The notes under the pieces are model-generated. The model saw nothing but the letters and a program-made list of their open reading frames with translations, ran no database searches and was not told the DNA's origin. From Candidatus Thorarchaeota archaeon (GTDB taxonomy: Archaea > Asgardarchaeota > Thorarchaeia > Thorarchaeales > Thorarchaeaceae): DNA of 62,012 bases. Positions within the stretch are counted from its first letter, which is position 1, and each line of letters opens with the position of its first letter. The stretch covers positions 1-62,012 of the forward strand of contig JAUWOU010000006.1 of assembly GCA_030612005.1 (NCBI GenBank). The letters are read 5' to 3'. A program made the translations under genes and the position numbers. Positions 41,335 through 49,111 of this stretch are shown here, piece after piece.

Positions 41335-42267
41335 GTGCAAGACATCATATTATTTGCGGCTCTAATGAGAGAGATATCATTCGGAATTCTACTTGCAGGT
41401 CTCTTCTACACTTTTGGCATGTTCTTCCTGGGTAGACTGTTCGCAGCTATATCCGAACACGCACACGAAGCTGAGCATGATATCGACCATGATGTTGAAC
41501 ATGATGTGGAGCATGACGTGGATCAAGATATCGACCACGAAGTTGAACATGATATGGAGCATGATGTGGAGCATGATGTGGATCACGATATCGACCACGA
41601 AGTTGAACATGATGTGGAGCATGATGTGGAGCATGCCATCAGCGATGTAGAGCATGATGTTGACCATCACATTGAATTAGAGCATGAAGTAGATCACGAT
41701 ATTGAACATGATGTAGAGCACGACGTCGACCATGATACCGAGCATGACGCTGAACATGAAGTTGAGGTCGATCATGGCTTTGAGAAGGATCATTCAGGAT
41801 TCTTCGAACTTGAACGTGGTGCGCCACTTGGTGTCACAATTGGTACTAGCCTTGTTCTCTTCGGGTTCATTGGCTCGGTGGTCTATTATGAAGGTATACT
41901 CATTCCATTCTTTGCAAAACTACTGATTCAAGTTGGAGGGACGTTTCTGTTAGTGTGGACAATGCGCACGATACTTGGCCGCATTTTCGTAGAATCAGGA
42001 TTCAACATAAGACCTCAGCATTTAGTTGGTCTTGAAGTTGAAGCAGCATCAACAATACATGATGGTTTTGGTGAGATTCGTGTAGATACAGAAATGGGGC
42101 TTAGAAGATTTCATGCAAGGCCATTCCAAAAAGGGGTAGTGTTTGATAAAGGAACCAATCTCTTCGTCATCTCTGCTGACTCAAAGTTTGTCTATGTTGA
42201 TCCGCGGAAAGAAGCTGTGAAGTGGGTTCAAAAACAAAGTAAGAGATCTGAGAAGACAAAAGAGTAA
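41335..42267 (+). CDS. NfeD-like membrane protein with His/Asp/Glu tetrapeptide repeat
   Basis: 310 aa from GTG 41335. An N-terminal membrane helix (about 8-36) is followed by about 26 copies of a 4-residue unit, (E/D)HD(V/I) and variants such as EHDVEHDVDHDIDHE, spanning about residues 43-145. Two more helices (about 162-180, 184-205) and a C-terminal OB-like beta region follow (LVGLEVEAASTIHDGFGEIR, RFHARPFQKGVVFDKGTN), as in NfeD/YqiJ proteins. Nfe-type OB proteins work with flotillin, the gene starting 183 bases downstream. The repeat could bind divalent metals or form a charged spacer (inference). It is unusual and has not been seen by me in NfeD proteins. Confidence 0.75.
   Translation: MQDIILFAALMREISFGILLAGLFYTFGMFFLGRLFAAISEHAHEAEHDIDHDVEHDVEHDVDQDIDHEVEHDMEHDVEHDVDHDIDHEVEHDVEHDVEHAISDVEHDVDHHIELEHEVDHDIEHDVEHDVDHDTEHDAEHEVEVDHGFEKDHSGFFELERGAPLGVTIGTSLVLFGFIGSVVYYEGILIPFFAKLLIQVGGTFLLVWTMRTILGRIFVESGFNIRPQHLVGLEVEAASTIHDGFGEIRVDTEMGLRRFHARPFQKGVVFDKGTNLFVISADSKFVYVDPRKEAVKWVQKQSKRSEKTKE
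41464..41770 (+). repeat. 12-bp tandem repeats within the NfeD-like gene
   Basis: Repeated GA(A/G)CATGATGTG-type units encode the His/Asp repeat. A larger unit is visible: 41521-41580 and 41581-41640 are 60-bp copies with only a few differences. Such repeats can expand or contract by slippage. Confidence 0.75.
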
Positions 42268-42380
42268 TCCTCCTTTTCTGCGCAAGTTTATATCTCCTCA
42301 ATGCAAGTTATACACAAGTGTGTTCTGAAGCAGCGCATGAACTACTCTGAGGGTGCGGAGTTTGACAACAAACATGCGAG

Positions 42381-42396
42381 TTCCTACGAGTAGGAA
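42381..42396 (+). promoter_or_regulatory. Inverted repeat in the flotillin leader
   Basis: TTCCTAC-GA-GTAGGAA is a 7-bp inverted repeat 55 bases before the flotillin start. TATA-like GTTTATAT is at 42284-42291, so the leader may be long and structured, or this is an operator. Confidence 0.35.
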
Positions 42397-42450
42397 GAAG
42401 AAGCTGCTGAAAGACACTCAAAACACAATGAAGTGTGAGTAGAAAAAGAA

Positions 42451-42672
42451 ATGCAAGCGGATTTAGTAAACTGGTTCTCTCAAAACCTAGCGCTCTCTGC
42501 AGCGCTAATAATCATATTGTTCGTTCTGCTGCTAGCCTTCTATATCAAGAAGTACGTACGTATCTTCGATCCTAACATCTTCTATGTCCACCTACGAAAA
42601 GGAAGGCAAAGAAGCAGGGCGAAGGTGGTATGGTCATCAGGATTCCTTTCCTGGATAGAATTCTTGCGGTAG
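42451..42672 (+). pseudogene. Flotillin (SPFH) N-terminal part, out of frame with the rest
   Basis: Residues 1-50 give a membrane anchor (LALSAALIIILFVLLLAFYI) and the segment KKYVRIFDPNIFYVHLRKG, which is the normal start of a flotillin. After about 42600 this frame loses family character and stops at 42672. The other frame continues from about 42597 as RKAKKQGEGGMVIRIPFLDR, exactly where the family expects it. A one-base shift near the AAAA at 42597-42600 would join them into one protein of about 447 aa. The cause may be sequencing error, programmed frameshifting or inactivation. See the next feature. Confidence 0.6.
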
Positions 42673-43793
42673 ACAGGACTGTACAGCAGTTGAATATCTC
42701 AGCGGAGTCAGTACTATCCAAGGAAAAACAAAAGATTCGATTAAGTGCTGTACTTCAATGGCAAGCAGACAATGCTATTGCGACCATTAACAACGTGATT
42801 TGGAAAGAAATTCCAAGCAGGTTGACAGCTATTATCGAGTCGGTTATACGAACAGCATGTGCTCAACTCTCTGTTGAACAGATTCTAGAGGAACGTCAGC
42901 TAATCATCGAGGCTGTTAAGAAAGAACTTATTGATATTGTCAGTGAGTGGGGTCTTAAGGTCGTCACTGTTGAACTAGTTGATGTCGTAGTGGTTAATGA
43001 ATCATTTCTGAGAGATATGTCAAAGCCGAGGGAAGCAGAAATGCATAGGCTTGCTCAAATTGCCATAATCGAGGCAGACCAGTTTACTGGTACAAGAGAC
43101 ATTGAAAGAAGCAAGGTTCTGCGACAACAGGAAATTGAACGTGACAAGCTAGTTGGTGTAAATGAGCAAGAACAACTCCGTATGATCCAAGAAGCTGAGA
43201 AATTGCGTGAGCAAAGCGTTCTTGAGATTGCTCTTCAGAAAGACCTGATGCAGAAAAAATACGAGAAGCAGCAAGCTGAAATAGACGCTGCTAAAGATCT
43301 CGAAGTTGCTAAGTTATCTGCTGAAGCTGAGAAACAACGTAAGATCAAGGAAGAGGTTGAGGTACAAGCTCAACGTATTCTCCAGGAAGCAAAAGCTGTA
43401 GCTGAGAAAATTAGCTTAACTGCTGAGGCCGAGGCTGGACAGATTCTGAAAGTTACATCTGCTCAAGCAGAAGGTATCAAGAAGACACTGGCCGCTGCAA
43501 AGGATTACACACCTCAAGCATTCGCAAGAGACTTCTTACGGATACTCCCTGAGATCTATAGAGAAATAGACATTGGTGACGTCACTCTCTTCGGAGGAGG
43601 CGGTGGAGGAGGCGCAGAAGGCGAAGAGGGTGCTGGCGGAGCTGGCGCATTCCAAGTCTTTGGAAATGTCCTCATGCCTATGATGCTTATGTCTAAGATG
43701 ATGGGATTCGACTTCAAAGGACTCATGAAGGATGCCTTGGGTGACATGGCAACTGATGAGGTCAAAGAGAAGAAGACCAAGAAGTCCTCATAG
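42630..43793 (+). CDS. Flotillin-like SPFH protein, main part
   Basis: 387 aa from ATG 42630, but natural continuity points to an upstream beginning at 42451 through a frameshift. It has the SPFH/band-7 domain (about 1-145: FLDRILAVDRTVQQLNISAE, IRTACAQLSVEQILEERQLI, WGLKVVTVELVDVVVVNESF), a long coiled coil rich in Ala/Glu/Lys (about 150-290, EAEKLREQSVLEIALQKDLM), a Gly-rich linker GGGGGGGAEGEEG and a Met-rich tail. Flotillins make membrane microdomains and are usually encoded next to NfeD proteins, as here. A perfect terminator (43806-43828) follows. It may be translated on its own from ATG 42630 as a soluble form. Confidence 0.8.
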   Translation: MVIRIPFLDRILAVDRTVQQLNISAESVLSKEKQKIRLSAVLQWQADNAIATINNVIWKEIPSRLTAIIESVIRTACAQLSVEQILEERQLIIEAVKKELIDIVSEWGLKVVTVELVDVVVVNESFLRDMSKPREAEMHRLAQIAIIEADQFTGTRDIERSKVLRQQEIERDKLVGVNEQEQLRMIQEAEKLREQSVLEIALQKDLMQKKYEKQQAEIDAAKDLEVAKLSAEAEKQRKIKEEVEVQAQRILQEAKAVAEKISLTAEAEAGQILKVTSAQAEGIKKTLAAAKDYTPQAFARDFLRILPEIYREIDIGDVTLFGGGGGGGAEGEEGAGGAGAFQVFGNVLMPMMLMSKMMGFDFKGLMKDALGDMATDEVKEKKTKKSS

Positions 43794-43805
43794 CAGAATA
43801 TGCTG

Positions 43806-43844
43806 ACTCCCGGTTAGTAACCGGGAGTATCACTCTATTTTTTC
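43806..43844 (+). terminator. Terminator of the flotillin gene
   Basis: A perfect 10-bp stem: ACTCCCGGTT (43806-43815) with AACCGGGAGT (43819-43828), followed by a T-run at 43838-43844. Confidence 0.8.
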
Positions 43845-43932
43845 CACATCAGCTATCTACGAAGCAAGAAGTCACTAGGGCTGCTGAATCCGCTTCAAAC
43901 CTTTCTCCGTCAGATAGGGATTCACATCTACC

Positions 43933-45294
43933 TCAATTCTGAAACGCCTTGTACTTCATCATAGAATATGTCGCTATCAGGGACACTCTTTGTATTGGAT
44001 GAATTGACGTCTTGAGAAACCAGTAGGAGGAGTCCGGTGTAATGAGATCTGTGATCTCTCCGCCCGAACCTCCGGAAATAACGTACCCGTGCGGCTCAAT
44101 CATTGCAAACTCGGATGTAATTGCAGCCTTATCCGAAACTGGAAAATCTATTGAAAACGGAGAGATGCTAATCTTCTTTGGTCTCTGAAACACTGTAAGT
44201 GATCTGTATGGCATTTCCTTCTTCTGACAGAGTCTGAAGAATTCACCCTTGGACATGAAGTGAAGTGCATCCTCGATTGTTGATCCTATTGGCAAAGTAA
44301 GTTCTGGCCGTTCACTGTACTCGTGCTGCGTTGCTTTGTCTTCGTCATCATCATCGTCTTCATCCTCAAAATTGTGAATTCTATGTATCATGACGCCAAA
44401 AGGCAGACGTGCCTTCTTGTCGAATTGGCTAAGCAACTGTTTGAGTGCAACTGCATTGGCATGACCCGAATCGAGGCTCAATAGAGAATCGAGGAATTTC
44501 TCTGCCTTCTTCGTATCACCCAGGATTGCATTCACTCGAGCCAGATGCCATATGGCCTCTGTATTACTCTTGTCGTCCTTTACAGACTCTTCAAATGCCT
44601 TTGCAGCTTTCTTGTAGTCTCCATTGATAATGTGGAGCTTGCCAGTAGGCAAGTGAATTCGTTTGTCCTTTGAGTTCCATTTCAGAAGGGTATCAATGAC
44701 AAGCTGAGCCCTTTCATACTCCCCGCCCTTGATTAAGAGATCTGCAAGCACACCCATATCATCTTCAATGTCCCGTTTCTCCTTCATGACATCAGAAACA
44801 ATCTCAGCTTCAGGACGGTGTAAGGCCGTATAGCACTTTTGCAGGTTCTCCCAGAGGTCTCGACGTGATGGATTATGTCGCACTGCTTCCCGAAATGCGT
44901 GCAATGCACCTTCAACATCCTGTCCATTTGCTAGCGCAACACCAAGGAGATCCCAACCATCAGGATCTTCGTCTATCAATCCCAGCCCCTTCCTCACAGT
45001 TTCCGATGCCTCTTGGTATCGCTGAAGATTTACAAGGCAATCGCCATGCATGAGATACAGGTCATGTTGCATCCGCGTTATCAATTCTCGAGGAAACTTG
45101 CCAACATGACTGGCATTTGGTGGAGTATTGCCAATCAATGCACCGAGAAAATAGGTTGCCTCCTTCAGCGAAGCAACTGCTTCCTCATACTGGTTTGCCT
45201 TGTAGAGGAGTTTACCTAGAATACCATGATTTTCAAACGACTCTGGATTCTGACGTACTCTCGCCCTTGCATCTTCAATGGTTATCTTTTCCAC
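43933..45294 (-). CDS. TPR-repeat protein with a C-terminal beta domain
   Basis: 453 aa. Residues about 5-290 hold tetratricopeptide repeats (AVASLKEATYFLGALIG; GWDLLGVALANGQDVEGALH; EAIWHLARVNAILGDTKKAE) that bind proteins. An acidic run (EDEDDDDDEDK) marks a linker at about 310-325. The last 120 residues form a strand-rich domain starting LTLPIGSTIEDALHFMSKGE; I do not recognise it. Similar TPR proteins are widespread in Asgard archaea. No neighbours in the same operon; the flotillin gene is convergent with a terminator between. It is probably a cytosolic scaffold. Confidence 0.8.
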   Translation of the reverse strand: MEKITIEDARARVRQNPESFENHGILGKLLYKANQYEEAVASLKEATYFLGALIGNTPPNASHVGKFPRELITRMQHDLYLMHGDCLVNLQRYQEASETVRKGLGLIDEDPDGWDLLGVALANGQDVEGALHAFREAVRHNPSRRDLWENLQKCYTALHRPEAEIVSDVMKEKRDIEDDMGVLADLLIKGGEYERAQLVIDTLLKWNSKDKRIHLPTGKLHIINGDYKKAAKAFEESVKDDKSNTEAIWHLARVNAILGDTKKAEKFLDSLLSLDSGHANAVALKQLLSQFDKKARLPFGVMIHRIHNFEDEDDDDDEDKATQHEYSERPELTLPIGSTIEDALHFMSKGEFFRLCQKKEMPYRSLTVFQRPKKISISPFSIDFPVSDKAAITSEFAMIEPHGYVISGGSGGEITDLITPDSSYWFLKTSIHPIQRVSLIATYSMMKYKAFQN

Positions 45295-45498
45295 GACAAC
45301 TCACCCGGAATCTGCTTGCCTCTCCAGTCTTATATGAATGTTGGTTTCTCGGGCGTACACCTTTTAGTGGGAGATGCAATGATGAATCGAGGATGAGAAG
45401 AAGAAGAAGAAATCTCAATAAAGAAGTAGAAAGGGATAGATAGTTCCTCGCTCTGTTTCAAGAGTCAGAGGGACTTCATCCCTGATATCTATTTTCTA

Positions 45499-45738
45499 TT
45501 ACTTGACTCGTTTGATGTACCAGATGAGCTTGTCGCCTTCTTCTACAAGTTCGAGTATCTCATTTCCAGTACGAGCGGCCCAGGATGGAAAATCCTTCTT
45601 GGTCCCAATATCTGTGGCAATGACACGAATAATCTGACCAATCTCGATTGATTGGACTTCTTTCTTCGTTTTCAAAATCGGCATGGGGCATCGAAGCCCA
45701 CTTGCATCGAATTCTGCTGCAACTTGATGATCTGTCAT
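45499..45738 (-). CDS. tusA: TusA-like sulfur-carrier protein
   Basis: 79 aa from ATG 45738 (the frame extends to 45876 but the extra sequence is unrelated). It contains the signature ASGLRCPMPILKTKKEV with the persulfide-carrying Cys in CPxP, then VIRVIATDIGTKKDFPSWAA, as in TusA/SirA/YedF. It carries sulfur for thiouridine, molybdenum cofactor or sulfur-oxidation pathways. The divergent operon 200 bases away encodes a DsrE-like protein, the usual partner in sulfur relay, so both may respond to the tandem operator between them. Confidence 0.88.
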   Translation of the reverse strand: MTDHQVAAEFDASGLRCPMPILKTKKEVQSIEIGQIIRVIATDIGTKKDFPSWAARTGNEILELVEEGDKLIWYIKRVK

Positions 45739-45772
45739 AGTAGTATCAACTTTTTTCGTTTGATGCCGCATG

Positions 45773-45825
45773 AATTTAAGGTTTGAGGTTATGCTCAATT
45801 TTTGATTTGAGGTTATGTTCAATTT
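45773..45825. promoter_or_regulatory. tusA promoter with tandem inverted-repeat operators
   Basis: A TATA-like CTTAAATTC on the minus strand (45773-45781) precedes tusA by about 40 bases. Beside it, TTTGAGGTTATGCTCAATTT (45782-45801) is repeated as TTTGAGGTTATGTTCAATTT (45806-45825), 24-bp period. Each copy contains TTGAG/CTCAA-like arms around GTTATG, as expected for a dimeric winged-helix regulator such as ArsR. Confidence 0.55.
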
Positions 45826-45896
45826 CCGACATTCCCAACAGCTTCTGGTTACACACTTTAACCAATGACGCAACACTGTGTTCCTTTTCCGACATA

Positions 45897-45906
45897 GTTA
45901 AATATT
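45897..45906 (+). promoter_or_regulatory. TATA-like box of the dsrE operon
   Basis: GTTAAATATT, about 40-47 bases before the ATG at 45944, giving a short leader that holds AGGTG. Confidence 0.45.
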
Positions 45907-45943
45907 GTTATTTTTGGTTTATTTTTCATATAGGTGTAAAACA

Positions 45944-46336
45944 ATGGCACTTTTTCAATTCATCTTGTTCATAATTCTAGCATTGAACATCAGTACGATG
46001 TTCTCTGGCTTCATGCTTGCTAGGAGAATGGGCATGTTCTTGATGAAACAAGTCATGGCACTAATGTTTGCAATGATGATTGGCATTGGTATTCTGGTTC
46101 TGGCTCTAATCTTCCCTGCCGCACCAGTAATGTATGACTTGCTTCATATCTTTATACTAGTAGACTTAGTACTAGTATTAATCGCAACCCTGATGCAGTT
46201 TGGACAGGTTCTGCCCATTCTACTCAAGACTATGCAAGGCGGTCCATTCCACAGCGCACACATGACTAATCTCTTAGTCACACTGTTTGCACTTCTTGGA
46301 CTCGTCATCTATTATACCGAATTGGCAATAATGTAG
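45944..46336 (+). CDS. Four-helix membrane protein of the sulfur-relay operon
   Basis: 130 aa from ATG 45944 with AGGTG 8 bases upstream; the frame is open from 45905. Four hydrophobic helices (about 5-27, 38-60, 64-88, 103-128), almost no hydrophilic loops. I cannot name the family. It ends 14 bases before the DsrE-like gene and faces tusA, so it may be a membrane partner for sulfur or electron transfer; this is only inferred from context. No Cys is visible in the protein, so a direct sulfur-carrying role is unlikely. Confidence 0.65.
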   Translation: MALFQFILFIILALNISTMFSGFMLARRMGMFLMKQVMALMFAMMIGIGILVLALIFPAAPVMYDLLHIFILVDLVLVLIATLMQFGQVLPILLKTMQGGPFHSAHMTNLLVTLFALLGLVIYYTELAIM

Positions 46337-46350
46337 GAGAGAAATAAAAA

Positions 46351-46713
46351 ATGGCTAGTCTATATATTGTTGGACAATGGGGTCCGGAAGCAGCAGAGCG
46401 CTGTTATGGTCCATTTGTAACTGGTACAACCGCACAAGCTATCGAAGTTGAAACTACAATCTTTCTCATGATGGATGCAGCCCAACTATTGGTAAAAGGA
46501 ATGGCTGAGAAAATCGTGGCACCAGGGTTCCCACCCTTGCCCGAACTCATCGACGCGTTCCTTGAAGGTGGCGGTAAGCTACAGGTCTGTTCTAATTCTG
46601 CTGAATTCCGAGGAATCAAGCAGGAAGATTTGAGAGACCCAAGGATCGAAATTGCAGGCGCTGCCACTATGGTGGACGACGTCCTCAATCACGATCGTGC
46701 AATGTTCTTCTAA
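46351..46713 (+). CDS. DsrE/DsrF-like sulfur-transfer protein
   Basis: 120 aa. Alpha/beta protein with N-terminal strand MASLYIVGQWGPEAAERCYG, helix AAQLLVKGMAEKIV, then the family motif LQVCSNSAEFRGIKQEDL, where the conserved Cys is the sulfur acceptor in DsrE, and a terminal AGAATMVDDVL. DsrE-type proteins receive sulfur from TusA, encoded divergently 0.6 kb away. It is second in an operon after a membrane protein, and a strong terminator follows (46725-46743). Confidence 0.8.
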   Translation: MASLYIVGQWGPEAAERCYGPFVTGTTAQAIEVETTIFLMMDAAQLLVKGMAEKIVAPGFPPLPELIDAFLEGGGKLQVCSNSAEFRGIKQEDLRDPRIEIAGAATMVDDVLNHDRAMFF

Positions 46714-46724
46714 GAACACAATAG

Positions 46725-46755
46725 TGAGGGGGTTTCCCCCTCATCCTTCTTATTT
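46725..46755 (+). terminator. Terminator of the dsrE operon
   Basis: TGAGGGGG (46725-46732) pairs with CCCCCTCA (46736-46743) around TTT, followed by TTATTTTT. It may also act for the convergent kinase gene. Confidence 0.75.
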
Positions 46756-46771
46756 TTAAAAATCAAAATAT

Positions 46772-48577
46772 CTAGAGGAAATCAGGATAGCAACTCTTCA
46801 TTGCCAAATTCAAGACTGCACTTCGAATAACCTCATCAGAGATGAATCCAGAGAGTTCCGCATCACAGATTTTGATGAATGGCAACATAGGCATCTCTTC
46901 ACGTTCAATGCCAGCTGAAGGATCATCCACATTTATTGATTCAACTATCGATGGTGGTACTCCTATTTCATTCAAAACAGAGAGCAATGTTTCCATAGCG
47001 GGGTCACAAAACACGCAGTGATTGGATTTGTAGAACGTTATGCAAGTATTCCTACCGCAGGGAAGCTCAGCTATTTCAACCCACATTGGAAGCATAATGA
47101 CGAATGTTGCACCTTGAGTGTGATCCCCTGCAACCCTATCTTCAGCCTTTATTCTACCTCCAAGGCTTCTTATAATCTGGTCCACTAGAGTGAGTCCTAA
47201 GCCTCTTCCAACAATTTGTTCATCAGGACTTCCTGTTCTCCGGAAAATAAACTCCTTGGTTGCATCAGGTACACCATGTCCTTTGTCACTAAATTCAAGA
47301 CGAACCATCTTGAGATTGTCTACTTGTTCTGCATTCACTTCAATTTCTACTTCTGCACTTTCATTGTAAGACAAAGAATTGTGAATGATATTGAAACAGA
47401 CCTGATGGAGATATTCGTGTCCTGCTACAAGGAATTCACCTTTCTTGATGTTGGTTGTAAGCAAGATTTTTTTCCACGGAAAATCTTCTTCCACCGCAAA
47501 CTTGGCGATCTGAATATAATCGAACAAATCGACCTCCTCAATCGTAGGTGGAAAGTCTCGAAGTCGCAGAAGGGCACGCATATTTGCAGTCATCCTTCCA
47601 GATCGTCTTATGTCCCAGCTTGACTGCTGTATCATTGACATTACGTTTTCAGGAAGCTCTTGTAGATTCTCCACAAGACCTAATGAGAAGAGTAAACTCT
47701 GGTTGATATTGTTCAGGTCATGAGTCATTACTTCCAAATACAGATTTGCACGTTCACGTTCATTATTTTCTCGTGTTTCTGCATTCTTTCTTCTATCAAT
47801 ATCCAAAGCCATGAAACCTATGTTTGAAGATTTATCAGGATACTCTAAAAGATTGGCTCGCACACTGATCCAGATCGAGCCACCATCAGCCTTCTGGAAT
47901 TGCATTTCAAGGTCTTCAAGACTCTTACCCTGAGCTACTTCTGAAACAACTTCACGGACAATTTCACTTTTTGCATCACCAAAAATGAAGGTAGCAAGAT
48001 TTCGTCGGAGAATATCATCCTCACTATAACCCAGTAAACGTTCTGCAGCCTTGTTTATCTGTAATATATTGCCGCTCATACTCAATGTGAAGTACGCGAT
48101 TGGAGATGAATCAAAAAGCGCTCTATATCGACTCTCAGAGAGATCAATTGCTTCCTCCAGCTCAATCTGCTTAGACACATCCCTTACAATTCCCAAAGTT
48201 GCAGGTAATTCAGAATAGACAAAATAGGATGTGCTAATCTCAACGTTCACTATTGATCCATTCTTCATCAATAGACATGCCCGAAAACTGGGATTCTGCA
48301 AATCACCCCAGTGAACTGATTCTTGACCTTCTTCATAGAAATGAGTTAGAGTTGTATTCAGAATCATACTAACTGGTTTGCCAAGTAATTCATCTGCTTC
48401 ATCATATCCCAGCATAAGTAGCAAAGCAGGATTAACTAGAACGAGTTTGTCTTCTTGAACGACCATAATACCGTCATTTGCCATCATAACCATGTCTTGG
48501 TAACGATTATGGTCATCTGGGGTATGTTCAATATTTCGTTGGTCGTGCAAGTTTCTCGCCTTCTGGATTGTCCGCAT
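46772..48577 (-). CDS. PAS-PAS histidine kinase fused to a thioredoxin-like domain
   Basis: 601 aa, cytosolic. PAS 1 (about 25-140), PAS 2 (about 147-265), dimerisation helix with the phospho-acceptor His286 in VMTHDLNNINQS, ATPase domain with N-box HQVCFNIIHNS (391-401), G1 DKGHG (431-435) and G2 GRGLGL (457-462). After the kinase ends (about 497) a thioredoxin-like region follows: TCITFYKSNHCVFCDPAMET with CxxC at Cys521/Cys524 and a cis-Pro-like MLPFIKICD. The fusion suggests redox control or output of the kinase. It is beside sulfur-relay genes and divergent from the ArsR-P1B-ATPase operon. The partner response regulator is not in the window. Confidence 0.85.
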   Translation of the reverse strand: MRTIQKARNLHDQRNIEHTPDDHNRYQDMVMMANDGIMVVQEDKLVLVNPALLLMLGYDEADELLGKPVSMILNTTLTHFYEEGQESVHWGDLQNPSFRACLLMKNGSIVNVEISTSYFVYSELPATLGIVRDVSKQIELEEAIDLSESRYRALFDSSPIAYFTLSMSGNILQINKAAERLLGYSEDDILRRNLATFIFGDAKSEIVREVVSEVAQGKSLEDLEMQFQKADGGSIWISVRANLLEYPDKSSNIGFMALDIDRRKNAETRENNERERANLYLEVMTHDLNNINQSLLFSLGLVENLQELPENVMSMIQQSSWDIRRSGRMTANMRALLRLRDFPPTIEEVDLFDYIQIAKFAVEEDFPWKKILLTTNIKKGEFLVAGHEYLHQVCFNIIHNSLSYNESAEVEIEVNAEQVDNLKMVRLEFSDKGHGVPDATKEFIFRRTGSPDEQIVGRGLGLTLVDQIIRSLGGRIKAEDRVAGDHTQGATFVIMLPMWVEIAELPCGRNTCITFYKSNHCVFCDPAMETLLSVLNEIGVPPSIVESINVDDPSAGIEREEMPMLPFIKICDAELSGFISDEVIRSAVLNLAMKSCYPDFL

Positions 48578-48716
48578 TCATCCCAGAGTAAGATTGACTG
48601 AATCATCATTCTCTAGCGCGTTCTGCGTTCTCGGTAGGATAGTAGAACCTCTTGTCATACCTAGATAATACTTACTTGTGCGAAATGAGTGTTTTACGGA
48701 TATCCCCAAACACAAT

Positions 48717-48770
48717 GCTTTTATGAAAAACCGTGAAACGTTCAAACAGTCGTACGAACGTTTGAATGTT
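48717..48770 (+). promoter_or_regulatory. TATA box and 34-bp operator of the arsR/P1B-ATPase operon
   Basis: A TATA-like TTTTATGA (48719-48726) is followed by AACGTTCAAAC (48737-48747) and GTTTGAATGTT (48760-48770), pairing at 10 of 11 positions around a central CGTACG. It matches the TTCAA/TTGAA pattern of ArsR/SmtB metal-sensor sites and covers the expected transcription start, so repression released by metal is likely. Confidence 0.65.
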
Positions 48771-48772
48771 AT

Positions 48773-49111
48773 TTGGTGACAATATTGGCGGCACAAGTTA
48801 TTCGACCCACAAGCAAGATCAAGTTCAAGAAAAATGAACTAGAAGATATCGTGACTATGTTCAAAGCTCTTGGAGACCCATCAAGGGTGAAAATAATTGC
48901 ATTACTTACAAGAGAGCCGAATCTTTGTGTATCTAACATCGCAGATAGATTGGATATGTCAATCAGCCGAGTAAGTCACCATCTAAAATTGCTTGAACAT
49001 CTTGGTTTTGTTAAGCATAGACAAGAAGGAAAACAGGTCTATCATCGAATAGAGGATGACTGTATAATCGATATTATGGCGAGGGCACAGGAACATGTCC
49101 GAGGTAATTGA
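48773..49111 (+). CDS. ArsR/SmtB-family metal-sensor repressor
   Basis: 112 aa from TTG 48773 (a TTG at 48785 is an alternative). Winged helix with FKALGDPSRVKIIALLTREP, recognition region ADRLDMSISRVSHHLKLLEH and wing KHRQEGKQVYHRIED. An alpha-5 metal site is readable as Asp95-x-Cys97-(10)-His108, a variation of the D-x-H-(10)-H site of Zn sensors; the alpha-3 Cys52 (LCVS) is also present. It overlaps the P1B-type ATPase gene by 17 bases, so it represses this operon and releases it when Zn, Cd or Pb rises. The operator lies directly upstream. Confidence 0.88.
   Translation: MVTILAAQVIRPTSKIKFKKNELEDIVTMFKALGDPSRVKIIALLTREPNLCVSNIADRLDMSISRVSHHLKLLEHLGFVKHRQEGKQVYHRIEDDCIIDIMARAQEHVRGN

Noticed and set aside
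41389-41670. Minus-strand and alternate-frame ORFs over the His/Asp repeat
   Set aside because: They are mirrors of the 12-bp repeat and show only low-complexity MMV/HIML-type residues.
48578-48796. Minus-strand 72-codon frame between kinase and arsR
   Set aside because: It covers the arsR promoter and operator and has no family features.
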